NCBI GenBank assembly: GCA_903862935.1 | Contig: CAIOZY010000023.1 | Span: 1 to 60,163, forward strand | Source of the DNA: an uncultured Opitutaceae bacterium | Lineage (GTDB): Bacteria > Verrucomicrobiota > Verrucomicrobiia > Opitutales > Opitutaceae | Direction: 5' to 3' | DNA length: 60,163 nucleotides | In this document: in pieces, positions 26,214 through 34,970 of the stretch | Position numbering within the stretch: position 1 is the stretch's first letter | Layout: the number at the start of each line of letters is the position of its first letter | Notes under the pieces: generated by a model | Database searches by the model: none | Told to the model about the DNA's origin: nothing | What the model saw: only the letters and a program-made list of their open reading frames with translations | Made by a program: the position numbers and the translations under genes

Positions 26214-28245
26214 TCGCCCGTTGCGGAGCAGGCCCATCCTCCGGTTGATTCCCGTGATTGGCGCGGCCTGCCTCTTTCTCCCATCAGCCCTGTCCGGTTC
26301 CGCCGCGGCTCCCGAGGGAGCCTTCACCGCCTCGGTACGAGCCGGCGTGGCCGAGATCGGCAACGCGTCAATTACCGCGCGGTGGGATGTAGTCCGGGGC
26401 ACGATCGCCCCGCTTGGCGTCACGGACCGGATCTCGGGGGCGGAATTTGCGGCCCAGGCGGAGCTCTTCACAATCGTCCTTGAAAGCGGGAGGAAGATCC
26501 GGTCGTCGGACCTGCGAATCTCGGATGGGCCGCGGATCGAGGAGATCGCGGCAAACCTGCGTTCGGGTCGACTGGCCGAGCGCACCCCAGGCCGGGCCGT
26601 CTCGGCCGTACTTGAGGATGGGGAGGGCAATCTGCGGGTCCGCTGGCGGGTGGTCGGGCGCGACGGGACCCGGTACCTGAGGCAGGAAGTCACCTTGGAG
26701 GCGCGAAAGTCCGAGATCCCGGTCCACCGCATCATCCTGGTCGACTGGCCCCTGCGCTTCCCCTGGCGAGCCGGGACTGCGCGGGGGGTGCCTGTCGTTT
26801 CGGGGGGAGTCTTCTGCGCCGTGGAGCACCCGATGGCGGACAATGAGGTCGAGGAGGGCAGGGCGGTCTGCGCGCTGGACCGTTCGGTTCCCCTGGCCCC
26901 GGGGCAGGGGCTCGCCTGCTCCTCGGTTATCGGCGTGACCCGCCCGGGGCAGTTGCGCCGGGACTTCTCGGAGTACGTCGAGGCCGAGCGGGCCCATCCC
27001 CATCGGCCCTTCCTGCACTACAACAGTTGGTACGACCTGGGCTACTTCACGCCCTACGACGAGAAGGAGGCAGTCGCCGTTATCGACGCCTTCGGCCGGG
27101 AGCTCGTGCAGGCCCGCCAGGTCGTCCTAGACTCCTTCCTGTTTGACGACGGCTGGGACGACCACCGGACGATCTGGAGCTTCAACAGCGGGTTTCCCCG
27201 GGGCTTCGCCCCTCTGAAGGAGGCAGCGGCCCGGTATGGCGCGGCACCCGGCGTATGGATGTCCCCCTGGGGCGGCTACGGCGAGCCGCGACGCCAGCGC
27301 CTGGAGTTCGGGCGCAGGGAGGGTTTTGAGACCAATGCCCAGGGGCTTGCCCTGTCTGGCCCGGCCTACTTCGCCTACTTCAGGAAGGTCTGCTTGGAGA
27401 TGGTGACCCGGTTCGGGGTTAACCAGTTCAAATTCGACGGGACCGGGGACGCGACCGGCAGATACCCCGGCAGCCGATTCGGGAGCGACTTCGAGGCCGC
27501 GATCCAGCTGATCCGAGACCTGAGGGCTCAGAACCCCGACCTGTACGTGAACCTGACGACTGGCACGTGGCCGTCACCGTTCTGGCTGAGGGATGCCGAC
27601 TCGATCTGGCGCGACGGCGAGGACCACTCCTTTGCGGGTGTCGGGACCAAGCGCCAGCAGTGGATCACCTACCGGGACGCCCAGACCTATCGAAACATCG
27701 TGAGCCCGAGCCCGCTCTTTCCGCTGAATTCACTCATGCTCCACGGGATCATCTACGCCCGCCACGCCAAGGGCCTGGAGAGCGACCCGCAGGGAGACTT
27801 CGGAGGTGAGGTCCGTTCTTACTTCGGGGCGGGAACCCAGTGCCAGGAAATGTATGTAACCCCGGGGCTCCTAACCCCTGCGAACTGGAACGCCCTCGCC
27901 GAGGCGGCCCGCTGGGCCCGGGAGAACGCGGCAACCCTCCGGGACAGCCACTGGGTCGGCGGCGACCCCGGAAAAGGTGAGGTCTACGGCTGGGCGTCCT
28001 GGTCGCCGCGGAAGGCGATCTTAGTCTTGCGCAATCCGAGCGACCGGCCGGCCTCGATCACCTTGGATCCGGCATCCGTTTTCGAGCTGCCTGCCGGCGC
28101 CCCCGGAAGGTTTGTTGGCCACAGCCCGTGGAGAGGGGATCGCGGAGACCGGCCGGTTGAGCTTCAGGCCGGACAAGGCCGGCGGTTCGATCTCGGGCCC
28201 TTTCAGGTTCTGAGCATCGAGGCGCTTCCTGAAAGCAACGGGTAG
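26206..28245 (+). CDS. GH36-like alpha-galactosidase family glycosidase
   Basis: A 679-residue secreted glycosidase starting at the ATG at 26206 within ATGAGTGA, the overlap with the preceding stop. A signal peptide (about 8-33, ending SGSAAA) is followed by a beta-sandwich N-terminal domain. The clan GH-D barrel follows: FLHYNSWYDLGYFTPYDE, LDSFLFDDGWDD, APGVWMSPWGGYG, and NQFKFDGTGD, whose Asp is the expected nucleophile. A DADSIWRDGED segment may supply the acid/base. The C-terminus is a small beta domain (LVLRNPSDRPASITLD). It is translationally coupled to the sialidase-like protein, suggesting joint action on one glycan. Confidence 0.82.
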   Translation: MSDRPLRSRPILRLIPVIGAACLFLPSALSGSAAAPEGAFTASVRAGVAEIGNASITARWDVVRGTIAPLGVTDRISGAEFAAQAELFTIVLESGRKIRSSDLRISDGPRIEEIAANLRSGRLAERTPGRAVSAVLEDGEGNLRVRWRVVGRDGTRYLRQEVTLEARKSEIPVHRIILVDWPLRFPWRAGTARGVPVVSGGVFCAVEHPMADNEVEEGRAVCALDRSVPLAPGQGLACSSVIGVTRPGQLRRDFSEYVEAERAHPHRPFLHYNSWYDLGYFTPYDEKEAVAVIDAFGRELVQARQVVLDSFLFDDGWDDHRTIWSFNSGFPRGFAPLKEAAARYGAAPGVWMSPWGGYGEPRRQRLEFGRREGFETNAQGLALSGPAYFAYFRKVCLEMVTRFGVNQFKFDGTGDATGRYPGSRFGSDFEAAIQLIRDLRAQNPDLYVNLTTGTWPSPFWLRDADSIWRDGEDHSFAGVGTKRQQWITYRDAQTYRNIVSPSPLFPLNSLMLHGIIYARHAKGLESDPQGDFGGEVRSYFGAGTQCQEMYVTPGLLTPANWNALAEAARWARENAATLRDSHWVGGDPGKGEVYGWASWSPRKAILVLRNPSDRPASITLDPASVFELPAGAPGRFVGHSPWRGDRGDRPVELQAGQGRRFDLGPFQVLSIEALPESNG

Positions 28246-29093
28246 AGCGCTGTTGCTTCTGTAGGGTCGCCCTCATCCGGAATCTCCCCGAGGGCGGCCA
28301 GGCACCCGTATGCCAGGGCGAGGACATCGGCGACACCCCCCATGGTGAGGTTCATCCCAACATAGTCCCGGTTGAGCTCGCTCAGGAACGCAACGGCATC
28401 ATCGCCCCGCTCAATCAGGGCCTCCAGGGAGGCACCGTCCCGCCGGAGCCTGGAGAGCCCCGGCGTGCCGCAGCGGTGGAGGGCCGTCGTGTCCTCGACC
28501 GTCTGCATGAGCCGCGCCATCATGAAGAACGAGGCGATCCTTGGGGATCCATGCCGGGTCAACGCGGATCGGTAGGCGGGAAGCGCCTCTTCGAAGAGTG
28601 CCGGAAAGCCGCAGACCGACTCTTTCACGATCCCGCCGATGCGGTAGCGGTCCCGAGCCTTCTGTCCGTGGGTGGGCGAAACTTGTCGCGAGGCGAAGAA
28701 ATCCGAGGCCAGGGCGCTGACGGCCTCCCGGAGCACCCGTTCGTCGTCGGTTTGCGCGTGCCCGCGCGCGATCAGGAGCATCCCGCTCAGGAACAGGTAC
28801 CCCTTGTGCGTGTTTGAGCCCAGGCTCTCCCTCATCTCCTGCTCCGTGCGCCGGGCGATGTCCGCTTGGACGCCAAACGGCTCACCTTGGGCGAGGGACT
28901 GGGCGAGTTCCTCCAGGTAGGAGGCAACCCGCCGGGCCGACCTCTCCATGATGCCTAGAGACAGGTCCGGATGAGACCCCCGGTCCCACCGGTCAACCAG
29001 GCCCGGCTTCGGGGTAAGGTTGAGCTCGAGAGTGGCGCCCCGAGCCAGGGCTGCCGCCCAGCGCTCAATCCCTGATATGAGCGAGGAGTCCAT
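28203..29093 (-). CDS. citG: Triphosphoribosyl-dephospho-CoA synthase CitG
   Basis: A 296-residue enzyme that makes 2'-(5''-triphosphoribosyl)-3'-dephospho-CoA from ATP and dephospho-CoA, the precursor of the citrate lyase prosthetic group. Family marks are ELNLTPKPGLVDRWDRGSH, GSNTHKGYLFLSG and a late GMNLTMGGVADVLA. It is the last gene of the citC-D-E-F-X-G unit; its start overlaps citX by 29 nt. Its end overlaps the convergent GH36-like gene by 43 nt. Confidence 0.92.
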   Translation of the reverse strand: MDSSLISGIERWAAALARGATLELNLTPKPGLVDRWDRGSHPDLSLGIMERSARRVASYLEELAQSLAQGEPFGVQADIARRTEQEMRESLGSNTHKGYLFLSGMLLIARGHAQTDDERVLREAVSALASDFFASRQVSPTHGQKARDRYRIGGIVKESVCGFPALFEEALPAYRSALTRHGSPRIASFFMMARLMQTVEDTTALHRCGTPGLSRLRRDGASLEALIERGDDAVAFLSELNRDYVGMNLTMGGVADVLALAYGCLAALGEIPDEGDPTEATALYPLLSGSASMLRT

Positions 29094-29568
29094 CGACTGC
29101 TTCTAGGATTTTCTCCGGGGAGTGCCGCTGGAGCCGTTGGCAGTCCGCGGCCGGCTGGTCGCACACAAGGCAGCGCCGCGGCGGCAGACCGAGGGAGGCC
29201 CTGTCCACGGGGTTCCCGCTGGAGTCGTAGACGTCCAGGTCGACCAGCCTCGCGGCCGGCCGCTGCGTCTCGATGCGGATGCACAGCCGCTTCACCTCCC
29301 GCGGCTCCGTGCAGGCCTGCATGACGGCGAAGGGGCCCAGGGCGTCGCGCCCCAGGCACCGGGGCTCCGGCAACGGCAGGGTGCGCCCAAGGCTCCCCCA
29401 GGCCCATTCAAAGAGCTCCGCCGTGCCCGGCCGGTTCTTTTGCTCGCCGGGTATGGCCAGCGAGACGAACACAGTCGCTGGGCGGCCCACCTTGAGCTCG
29501 CTTTGCAGGAGCTCCTCGCGCTCGTCGCGGGTTGCGAGGATGTTAGACTTTGATTTTACGTATGACAT
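29065..29568 (-). CDS. citX: Apo-citrate lyase phosphoribosyl-dephospho-CoA transferase CitX
   Basis: A 167-residue protein that attaches the prosthetic group to the serine of CitD. Typical features are the N-terminal LATRDEREELLQSEL, an internal GRDALGPFAVMQA and the C-terminal RRCLVCDQPAADCQRLQRHS with three Cys, all family hallmarks. The start is put at the ATG at 29568; a start at 29595 is possible. It overlaps the end of citF by 26 nt. Being a separate gene beside citG, it is the two-gene arrangement rather than the fused CitXG. Confidence 0.92.
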   Translation of the reverse strand: MSYVKSKSNILATRDEREELLQSELKVGRPATVFVSLAIPGEQKNRPGTAELFEWAWGSLGRTLPLPEPRCLGRDALGPFAVMQACTEPREVKRLCIRIETQRPAARLVDLDVYDSSGNPVDRASLGLPPRRCLVCDQPAADCQRLQRHSPEKILEAVDGLLAHIRD

Positions 29569-31096
29569 CGATGATTGAGCCGTCCCGGTATTCAACGAGG
29601 CCGACGATCTTGTCCTCGAACTCCAGCGGGCGGGGAACCCCGGTGAGGGCGTAGGTCTCGTCGCGCAGCTGCCGGATGTCCTTCACCGGCGCCTTCCGCC
29701 GGATCAGCTCTGCCTTGAGCTCCGGATAGCGGTCGCTCACGGCGATGCCCCGCTCGGTGACCACGACGCCCACGGTCTCGCCGGGAGTCGTTATGGTGGT
29801 GACCGAGTCGCGGATGATCGGAAGGCGGCCCCGCATGGACGGGGCGACGATGATCGAGAGCTTGGCCCCGGCGGCCGTGTCGCAGTGCCCGCCGGTGTTG
29901 TGGAGCAGGTAACCGTTCGACTCGGTGTTGACATTGACGTTGAAGTCCACGTCGACCTCGGTCGCGCTGAGGATCACGCAGTCGAGGCGGTTAACCACCG
30001 CCCCTACATTGAAGGGGCTGGCGTACATGCTGGCGCTGATCTCCTGGTGGCGCCGGTCCCGGGCGATCGACTCGACGGCCTTCAGGTCAAAGCACTGCAC
30101 ATCGAACAGGGACTGGAAGAGCCCCTCCTCGAGCATGTCCACGAAGTAGCCGGTGATCCCGCCGCAGCCGAAGCTGCCCTTGATCTTCCCCGCCCTCATC
30201 ATGGCGCGGACGTGGTCGGCCACGGCCAGCGAGATGCCCCCGGTTCCGGTCTGGAAGGAGAAGCCGTCCTTCATCAGGCCCGAGGCCTCGATCACCTGCG
30301 CGGCGTGCTTTGCGATCTGGAGGCCGATCGGGTCGGTCGTGACCCGGGTGGTCGTTGAGACGATCTTCTTCGGGTCGCCCAGATGCGCGACCGGGACGAC
30401 GAAGTCCACCACGGTCTGGGGAATGCTGATCGGCACGGCCGGGTAGGGGACCAAGTGGTCCGTCACGGCCACGACCTTGCGGGCGTGGACCGAGTCGGGC
30501 ATCGCATAGCCCAGGCTGCCGCAGGCCGATGGCCCCGTGAACCCGTTAAAGTTGCCGTACTCGTCACAGCATGGAGCCGCAAGGAAGGCGACGTCGACCA
30601 AGACCTCGCCGGTGATCAGGGAGCGGGCCCGCCCCCCGTGGGACCGGACGACGACGGGGCAGTCCAACTCCCCCTTCGAGATCAGCTCGCCGATCATGCC
30701 GTTCACCCCGCACTCGAGGCCCGTGATGACCCCCTTGCGGATGAAGGGAATGATCTCGGAGTGGATCGCGTGGATCGAACTCGAGGCGATCTTGATGTCC
30801 CGGATGCCCATGGCGTCGATCTCGGCGACCAGCTCGTTGAGCAGGTGGTCGCCGTTCCGCAGGCTGTGGTGGGTCGAGATCGTCATTCCGTCCTTCAGCC
30901 CAGTCGCGGCAATGGCCTCCCGCAGGCTGCCCAGGAGCTTGCCGGCGGTGTGGTTGATCCGCTTGATCTCGCGAGTGCCGCGCTTGAAGTGCGGCTGCAA
31001 AGACCAAGGATCCTGGTAGGGCACGTAGGTCTTGCCCGCGAAGACGCGGGGGATCTGGCGCCCCAGACTATTCCGAACCATAGACGACGTTTTCAT
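29543..31096 (-). CDS. citF: Citrate lyase alpha subunit
   Basis: A 517-residue citrate:acetyl-ACP transferase that swaps citrate for the acetyl group on CitD. The start is the ATG at 31096 (MKTSSMVRNSLGRQIPRVFA). The product is full length with PFHFKRGTREIKRINHTAGK-like N-terminus, STHHSLRNGDHLLNEL, SFGCGGITGYFVDMLEEG and NTGGHCDTAAGAKLSI. It overlaps citE by 29 nt. Together with CitD and CitE it splits citrate into acetate and oxaloacetate. Confidence 0.95.
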   Translation of the reverse strand: MKTSSMVRNSLGRQIPRVFAGKTYVPYQDPWSLQPHFKRGTREIKRINHTAGKLLGSLREAIAATGLKDGMTISTHHSLRNGDHLLNELVAEIDAMGIRDIKIASSSIHAIHSEIIPFIRKGVITGLECGVNGMIGELISKGELDCPVVVRSHGGRARSLITGEVLVDVAFLAAPCCDEYGNFNGFTGPSACGSLGYAMPDSVHARKVVAVTDHLVPYPAVPISIPQTVVDFVVPVAHLGDPKKIVSTTTRVTTDPIGLQIAKHAAQVIEASGLMKDGFSFQTGTGGISLAVADHVRAMMRAGKIKGSFGCGGITGYFVDMLEEGLFQSLFDVQCFDLKAVESIARDRRHQEISASMYASPFNVGAVVNRLDCVILSATEVDVDFNVNVNTESNGYLLHNTGGHCDTAAGAKLSIIVAPSMRGRLPIIRDSVTTITTPGETVGVVVTERGIAVSDRYPELKAELIRRKAPVKDIRQLRDETYALTGVPRPLEFEDKIVGLVEYRDGSIIDVIRKIKV

Positions 31097-31997
31097 CGAT
31101 ATCTTCCTCCACAAGTCCCTGGACATATGCGGTTCGCAGGACGTTCACCGCACGCCGGACAACCGGGGCGTCGACCATCTTGCCGTTGAGTGAGATGACG
31201 CCGGTTCCGAGGCTCCTGGCCTGCTTAATCGCCTCCACCACTTTCAGCGCATAATCGATCTCCTCCCTCTTTGGGGAGAACACCTCGTGAATCACATCGA
31301 TCTGCCGCGGATTCACCATGCACTTGCCGGTGAACCCGAGTTTCTTCACAAGCTCGGTCTCCCGCCGGAGCGACTCCATGTCGCCCACGTCGGCGAAGAT
31401 CGTGTCGATTGCCTGGAGGCCGGCAGCCTTGGCGGCCCAGACGACCTGAGTGCGGGCATGGAAGAGTTCCTCCCCCGAGTTGGTCCGCTGCACCCCCATG
31501 CTTGCGGTGAAGTCCTCGGCGCCGAAGGCCAGTCCGATCAGGCGTTTGGAAGCATTGGCGATATCGTGGGCATTGAGGACACCCTTGACGGTTTCGATTG
31601 AGGGGAGGATCAGGAAGTGGCCGTTTTCAAGGCCGGCCTCCGCCTCGTAGCGCGTGAGCGCCGCGTCGAGCTCCCGGATGGCCTCCGGAGTCTCCGCCAT
31701 CGGCAGGCGGATGCCGTCGGGGCGGGTAGGCAGGATCGCCTTCAGGTCGTTGTGCCCCCACTTCGTGTTGAGTGGATTAATGCGCACGAGGACCTCCTGG
31801 CGGCGGTCCTTGTAGCTCTCCAGGTACCGGGTCACGAGGATCCGGGCGGCGTCCTTTTCGGCGTAGGAAACCCCGTCCTCTAGGTCGATGATGATGGCGT
31901 CGCACCGGAAGAGAGGGATGTTCTGCAGCATGGACGGCATGTTGCCGGGCACGTACAGCATGGATCGGCGCAGTCTTAGGTTCTTCATGGGGTTCAT
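31068..31997 (-). CDS. citE: Citrate lyase beta subunit
   Basis: A 309-residue TIM-barrel citryl-ACP lyase. Hallmarks are LRRSMLYVPGNMPSML, the Mg-binding DLEDGVSYAEKDAAR, RINPLNTKWG, and FGAEDFTASMGVQRT. The ATG at 31997 overlaps the citD stop (ATGA); an alternative ATG lies 9 nt further on. It cleaves citryl-ACP to acetyl-ACP plus oxaloacetate. The VYGSE C-terminus is intact. Confidence 0.95.
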   Translation of the reverse strand: MNPMKNLRLRRSMLYVPGNMPSMLQNIPLFRCDAIIIDLEDGVSYAEKDAARILVTRYLESYKDRRQEVLVRINPLNTKWGHNDLKAILPTRPDGIRLPMAETPEAIRELDAALTRYEAEAGLENGHFLILPSIETVKGVLNAHDIANASKRLIGLAFGAEDFTASMGVQRTNSGEELFHARTQVVWAAKAAGLQAIDTIFADVGDMESLRRETELVKKLGFTGKCMVNPRQIDVIHEVFSPKREEIDYALKVVEAIKQARSLGTGVISLNGKMVDAPVVRRAVNVLRTAYVQGLVEEDIDENVVYGSE

Positions 31998-32257
31998 GTC
32001 TCCTCAGCCCGCCGGAGGGCGGCCTCGACGCGCGCGCAGATCGCGTAATCTAGGGCTCCGCGGTCGGTGATCCGGATCCTTCCGGCCTTCACGCCGCACG
32101 CTGCGAGGGTCTCGTCGACACGGGCCCGGATCAGGTGCTCGAATTGCCGCTTCACCGTGGACTCGATCTCCACGGTCAGCGTTTCCGCTGGTTCCACAAA
32201 AACCATGAGGTCGCTCGACTGCATGGTGCCGGCCTGGCTTTTCTTCTTAATCTTCAT
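31994..32257 (-). CDS. citD: Citrate lyase acyl carrier protein (gamma subunit)
   Basis: An 87-residue carrier protein. The modification serine lies in AGTMQSSDLMV (Ser14 or Ser15; family position Ser14), where CitX attaches the phosphoribosyl-dephospho-CoA group. It overlaps citC on one side and citE on the other by ATGA junctions, so the stoichiometry is likely set by translational coupling. The N-terminus MKIKKKSQ is typical. Confidence 0.94.
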   Translation of the reverse strand: MKIKKKSQAGTMQSSDLMVFVEPAETLTVEIESTVKRQFEHLIRARVDETLAACGVKAGRIRITDRGALDYAICARVEAALRRAEET

Positions 32258-33270
32258 GCTTTGCCTCCTGTGGCGCCCCGGAGCCGCTCGCGAATCGCTG
32301 CGGCCTCGCCGGAACGCAAGAAAGTTGCTGTGGTCTCTGGCACCATCGTGCCGACCGCCCCGAGAACACCGTCAGCCAGCAGCTGCCGCACCCGCGAGGC
32401 GCTGATCGGCTCGCCGGCTGACTGCCTGCGCTCGACTTCCACGACGCCCACCCCGTAGACGGGAAGAATCTGTTTCATCGCGGTGTTGTAGCCCCCGGTC
32501 ATCGCGCACCCTGGCTCGGTGCCGACGAAGCGCGTGGTAATCCCGAAAAACGGGGCTATGCGGGAGGCGAACAGCGTCGCGTCTAGCTCCATTTGGATCT
32601 GCGCCACCGGGTCGTTCTTCTTCAGGAAGTAGGAGGGAAAAGTGGCGGCGCTGACGACATAGTGCGAGGTGTCGAGCAGCAGGACATTGGGTAGGTCGGC
32701 CACGCCCTCGCGCACAAGGCGGTAGCGCAAATCGAACGGGAAGACCGAGCGGTCCTCGCGGACCACAAAAAGGTAGAGATTTTCTACGGCGCGGGCGGCT
32801 GTCTCGATCAGGTAGCGGTGCCCGAGGGTGAAGGGGTTGCAGTTGGCGACGATGCATCCGCTCCGGCCGGGCCGGAGCAGGCCGCGCTTGGACTCGAGCC
32901 AGCGCGCAAGCCCCCCGCCGTACTCCATCAGCGCTGCTTGCGGACGGCTCGCTAGCAGGGAGAAGTTGAGCGCACCGAAGGTGACGGTATTCTCGGGGCG
33001 CGTGAAGAGGAACAGGGAATCGAAGCCCGCGGCGAAACCGCGTTCCACGAGGGCCGTGACAACTTCACCCAGCGCAGGTCCGCCGCGGTGCGACGGAGCC
33101 ACGGCCAGCATCTTCAAGACGGCGCCCGCGCGCGCCCCCACGGCTACGAGTACGCCGCCCTCGTAGGATCCGGCCAGGTCGTCGAACCCGTCCTCAAATG
33201 CGAGTCCCTGGCGCTGGATGAAAAGGCGCGCCTGCTTCCGGTCGGCCTCGCACGCAAGGATTGAGGTCAT
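32254..33270 (-). CDS. citC: [Citrate (pro-3S)-lyase] ligase CitC
   Basis: A 338-residue enzyme that acetylates the CitD thiol with acetate and ATP, activating citrate lyase. The N-terminal part (about 1-115) looks like a degenerate GNAT domain (LFLFTRPENTVTFGALNF). The rest is a nucleotidyltransferase-fold ligase domain with VANCNPFTLGHRYLIETAA (HxGH variant GH) and LDTSHYVVSAATFPSYFLKK. It is the promoter-proximal gene of the cit unit, divergent from the transporter at 33636. Confidence 0.94.
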   Translation of the reverse strand: MTSILACEADRKQARLFIQRQGLAFEDGFDDLAGSYEGGVLVAVGARAGAVLKMLAVAPSHRGGPALGEVVTALVERGFAAGFDSLFLFTRPENTVTFGALNFSLLASRPQAALMEYGGGLARWLESKRGLLRPGRSGCIVANCNPFTLGHRYLIETAARAVENLYLFVVREDRSVFPFDLRYRLVREGVADLPNVLLLDTSHYVVSAATFPSYFLKKNDPVAQIQMELDATLFASRIAPFFGITTRFVGTEPGCAMTGGYNTAMKQILPVYGVGVVEVERRQSAGEPISASRVRQLLADGVLGAVGTMVPETTATFLRSGEAAAIRERLRGATGGKA

Positions 33271-33635
33271 CGCGCGACCGAGCTCCGGAGCGGAGCGGTC
33301 CGGGCCGCGGCCTGCCCGGCTGGCCGGCCGGGGGCAGGAAACAACGACAACACCCCCTCAACCGCGGTCTGCAGTGGAGGAGCCAGGAGGTCCCGGCAGG
33401 GGTGTAAGTTCATGGAAGTGGACGAAATTATGCGCGAAGGCGATAAACCTTAACTTAACGCGACCTAAAATTCGGTAAAGGTTAACCCGGGCTCAGAGGC
33501 AGGCTATTCGACGGATTCAGCTTCGGTTAAGCCAGGCTTCAGGGTGTGCGACCAAAGTTTGGCAATGTTGCCCCTAACTCCTGAGGTTCCTTTTGGACCT
33601 GAATCCGGATCGCCAGGACGGCCCAACCTCGCTCT
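33271..33635. promoter_or_regulatory. Divergent regulatory region of the citrate locus with repeated GTTAA sites
   Basis: No gene is visible in these 365 bp. Three related sites occur: AACCTTAACTTAACG (33446-33460), AAGGTTAACCC (33478-33488) and CGGTTAAGCC (33524-33533). The first two contain an inverted AACCTT/AAGGTT pair 26 bp apart. Such clustering between divergent operons suggests binding of a regulator to both promoters. No CitA/CitB-type regulator gene is in the window. Confidence 0.5.
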
Positions 33636-34925
33636 ATGATGGACACCATGCGAAAACTCCTAAGTGCCAAGGTGGGGCCGCTGCCCCTGGCCCTCTACGC
33701 GATCCTGTTCGCCCTTGTGTTTTTCGCGGCCTCGATAGGTCGGCTGCCCAACGACATGATCGGGGGCTTCGCGATGATCATGGTTCTCGGTTGGATTCTG
33801 GGGGAGGTTGGAATGAGAACCCCCGTTCTCAGAAACATTGGAGGGCCTGCGATCCTGTCCCTTTTTGTCCCGTCAATCCTCATTTTTCACGGGCTGCTCA
33901 GCAAGCCAGCGCTGGACGCGATCACCGCGGTGATGAAGACCGACAACTTCCTGTACCTGTACATTGCCTGCCTGGTGTGCGGGAGCGTCCTCGGCATGAA
34001 CCGCCGAATCCTGGTGCAGGGTTTCCTTCGGATGGCCATCCCCCTTCTGGTCGGTGAGATTGTCACGATTGCGACGGGAGTGGGAGTCGGGATGCTGTTT
34101 GGGTTCCGGCCGCACCACACCTTCTTCTACATTATCATCCCCATCATCGGAGGCGGAATCGGCGAGGGGATTCTCCCGTACTCGCTGGCGATGGCGGAGA
34201 TCCTTGCCAGGCCCCAGGCGGATTTCATCCCCCAGCTGATTCCGGCGGCGATGCTGGGCAACTTGTTTGCCATCGTGAGCTCGGGCTGCATGAAGCGCTT
34301 CGGAGAGAAGCGCCCCGAGTTCTCGGGGTCGGGGCTCCTCGTGCGAACGGGCGAAGACCGGGAGCTGTTGGCTCAGGCTGCGCACGAGAAGCCTGTCGAG
34401 TTTTCTCTTATGGGCGCCGGGCTTCTGCTGGCTTGCTGCTTCTTCATTCTGGGCAACACGGTGAACCGATACATCGGCATTCCGGGCCCGATCATAATGA
34501 TCTTTTCGGCCGCGCTGGTGAAGTACTCGAGGCTGATGCCCGAGAAGATGGAGCAGGGTGCCTATCACATGTATCGATTCATCGCCACCAATCTCACGTG
34601 GCCGCTTCTGGTCGGACTGGGGGCACTTTACGTCCCGTGGGGGCAAGTTGTAGCGGCCGTAACACCCGCCTACGTGGTGATTTGCCTGTCTGCCGTCATC
34701 GCCATGTGGGCCTCTGGGTTCGTCGTCGGACGTCTGCTAGGGATGTACCCGGTCGAGGCGGCGATCGTCACCGGCTGCCACACGGGTCTCGGGGGAACGG
34801 GCGACGTGGCAATCCTCTCCGCCTCAAACCGGATCGGCCTGATGCCCTTCGCTCAGGCTGCAACGCGGCTCGGCGGGGCTCTGATGATTGTTCTGGCAAC
34901 CGTGTTGCTGAAGTTCTGGCATTGA
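33636..34925 (+). CDS. 2-hydroxycarboxylate transporter family protein (CitS-type citrate carrier)
   Basis: A 429-residue secondary transporter with about 11-12 transmembrane helices. The two re-entrant-loop signatures of the 2HCT family are intact: GGGIGEGILPYS (about residue 170) and the C-terminal GLGGTGDVAILSA (about residue 385), as in CitS/CitP/MleP. It probably imports citrate or malate with Na+ or H+. Facing the citrate lyase operon across a shared regulatory region supports citrate as substrate. Symport ion cannot be told from the sequence by eye. Confidence 0.92.
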   Translation: MMDTMRKLLSAKVGPLPLALYAILFALVFFAASIGRLPNDMIGGFAMIMVLGWILGEVGMRTPVLRNIGGPAILSLFVPSILIFHGLLSKPALDAITAVMKTDNFLYLYIACLVCGSVLGMNRRILVQGFLRMAIPLLVGEIVTIATGVGVGMLFGFRPHHTFFYIIIPIIGGGIGEGILPYSLAMAEILARPQADFIPQLIPAAMLGNLFAIVSSGCMKRFGEKRPEFSGSGLLVRTGEDRELLAQAAHEKPVEFSLMGAGLLLACCFFILGNTVNRYIGIPGPIIMIFSAALVKYSRLMPEKMEQGAYHMYRFIATNLTWPLLVGLGALYVPWGQVVAAVTPAYVVICLSAVIAMWASGFVVGRLLGMYPVEAAIVTGCHTGLGGTGDVAILSASNRIGLMPFAQAATRLGGALMIVLATVLLKFWH

Positions 34926-34970
34926 CCCCCCTGCGTTCTGCTGCCGTGACCGGCGTTCAATGAATCCGCG

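Noticed and set aside
25548-26843. A 431-codon minus-strand frame under the sialidase-like and GH36-like genes
   Set aside because: Antisense shadow; composition is Arg/Pro/Ser-rich and meaningless.
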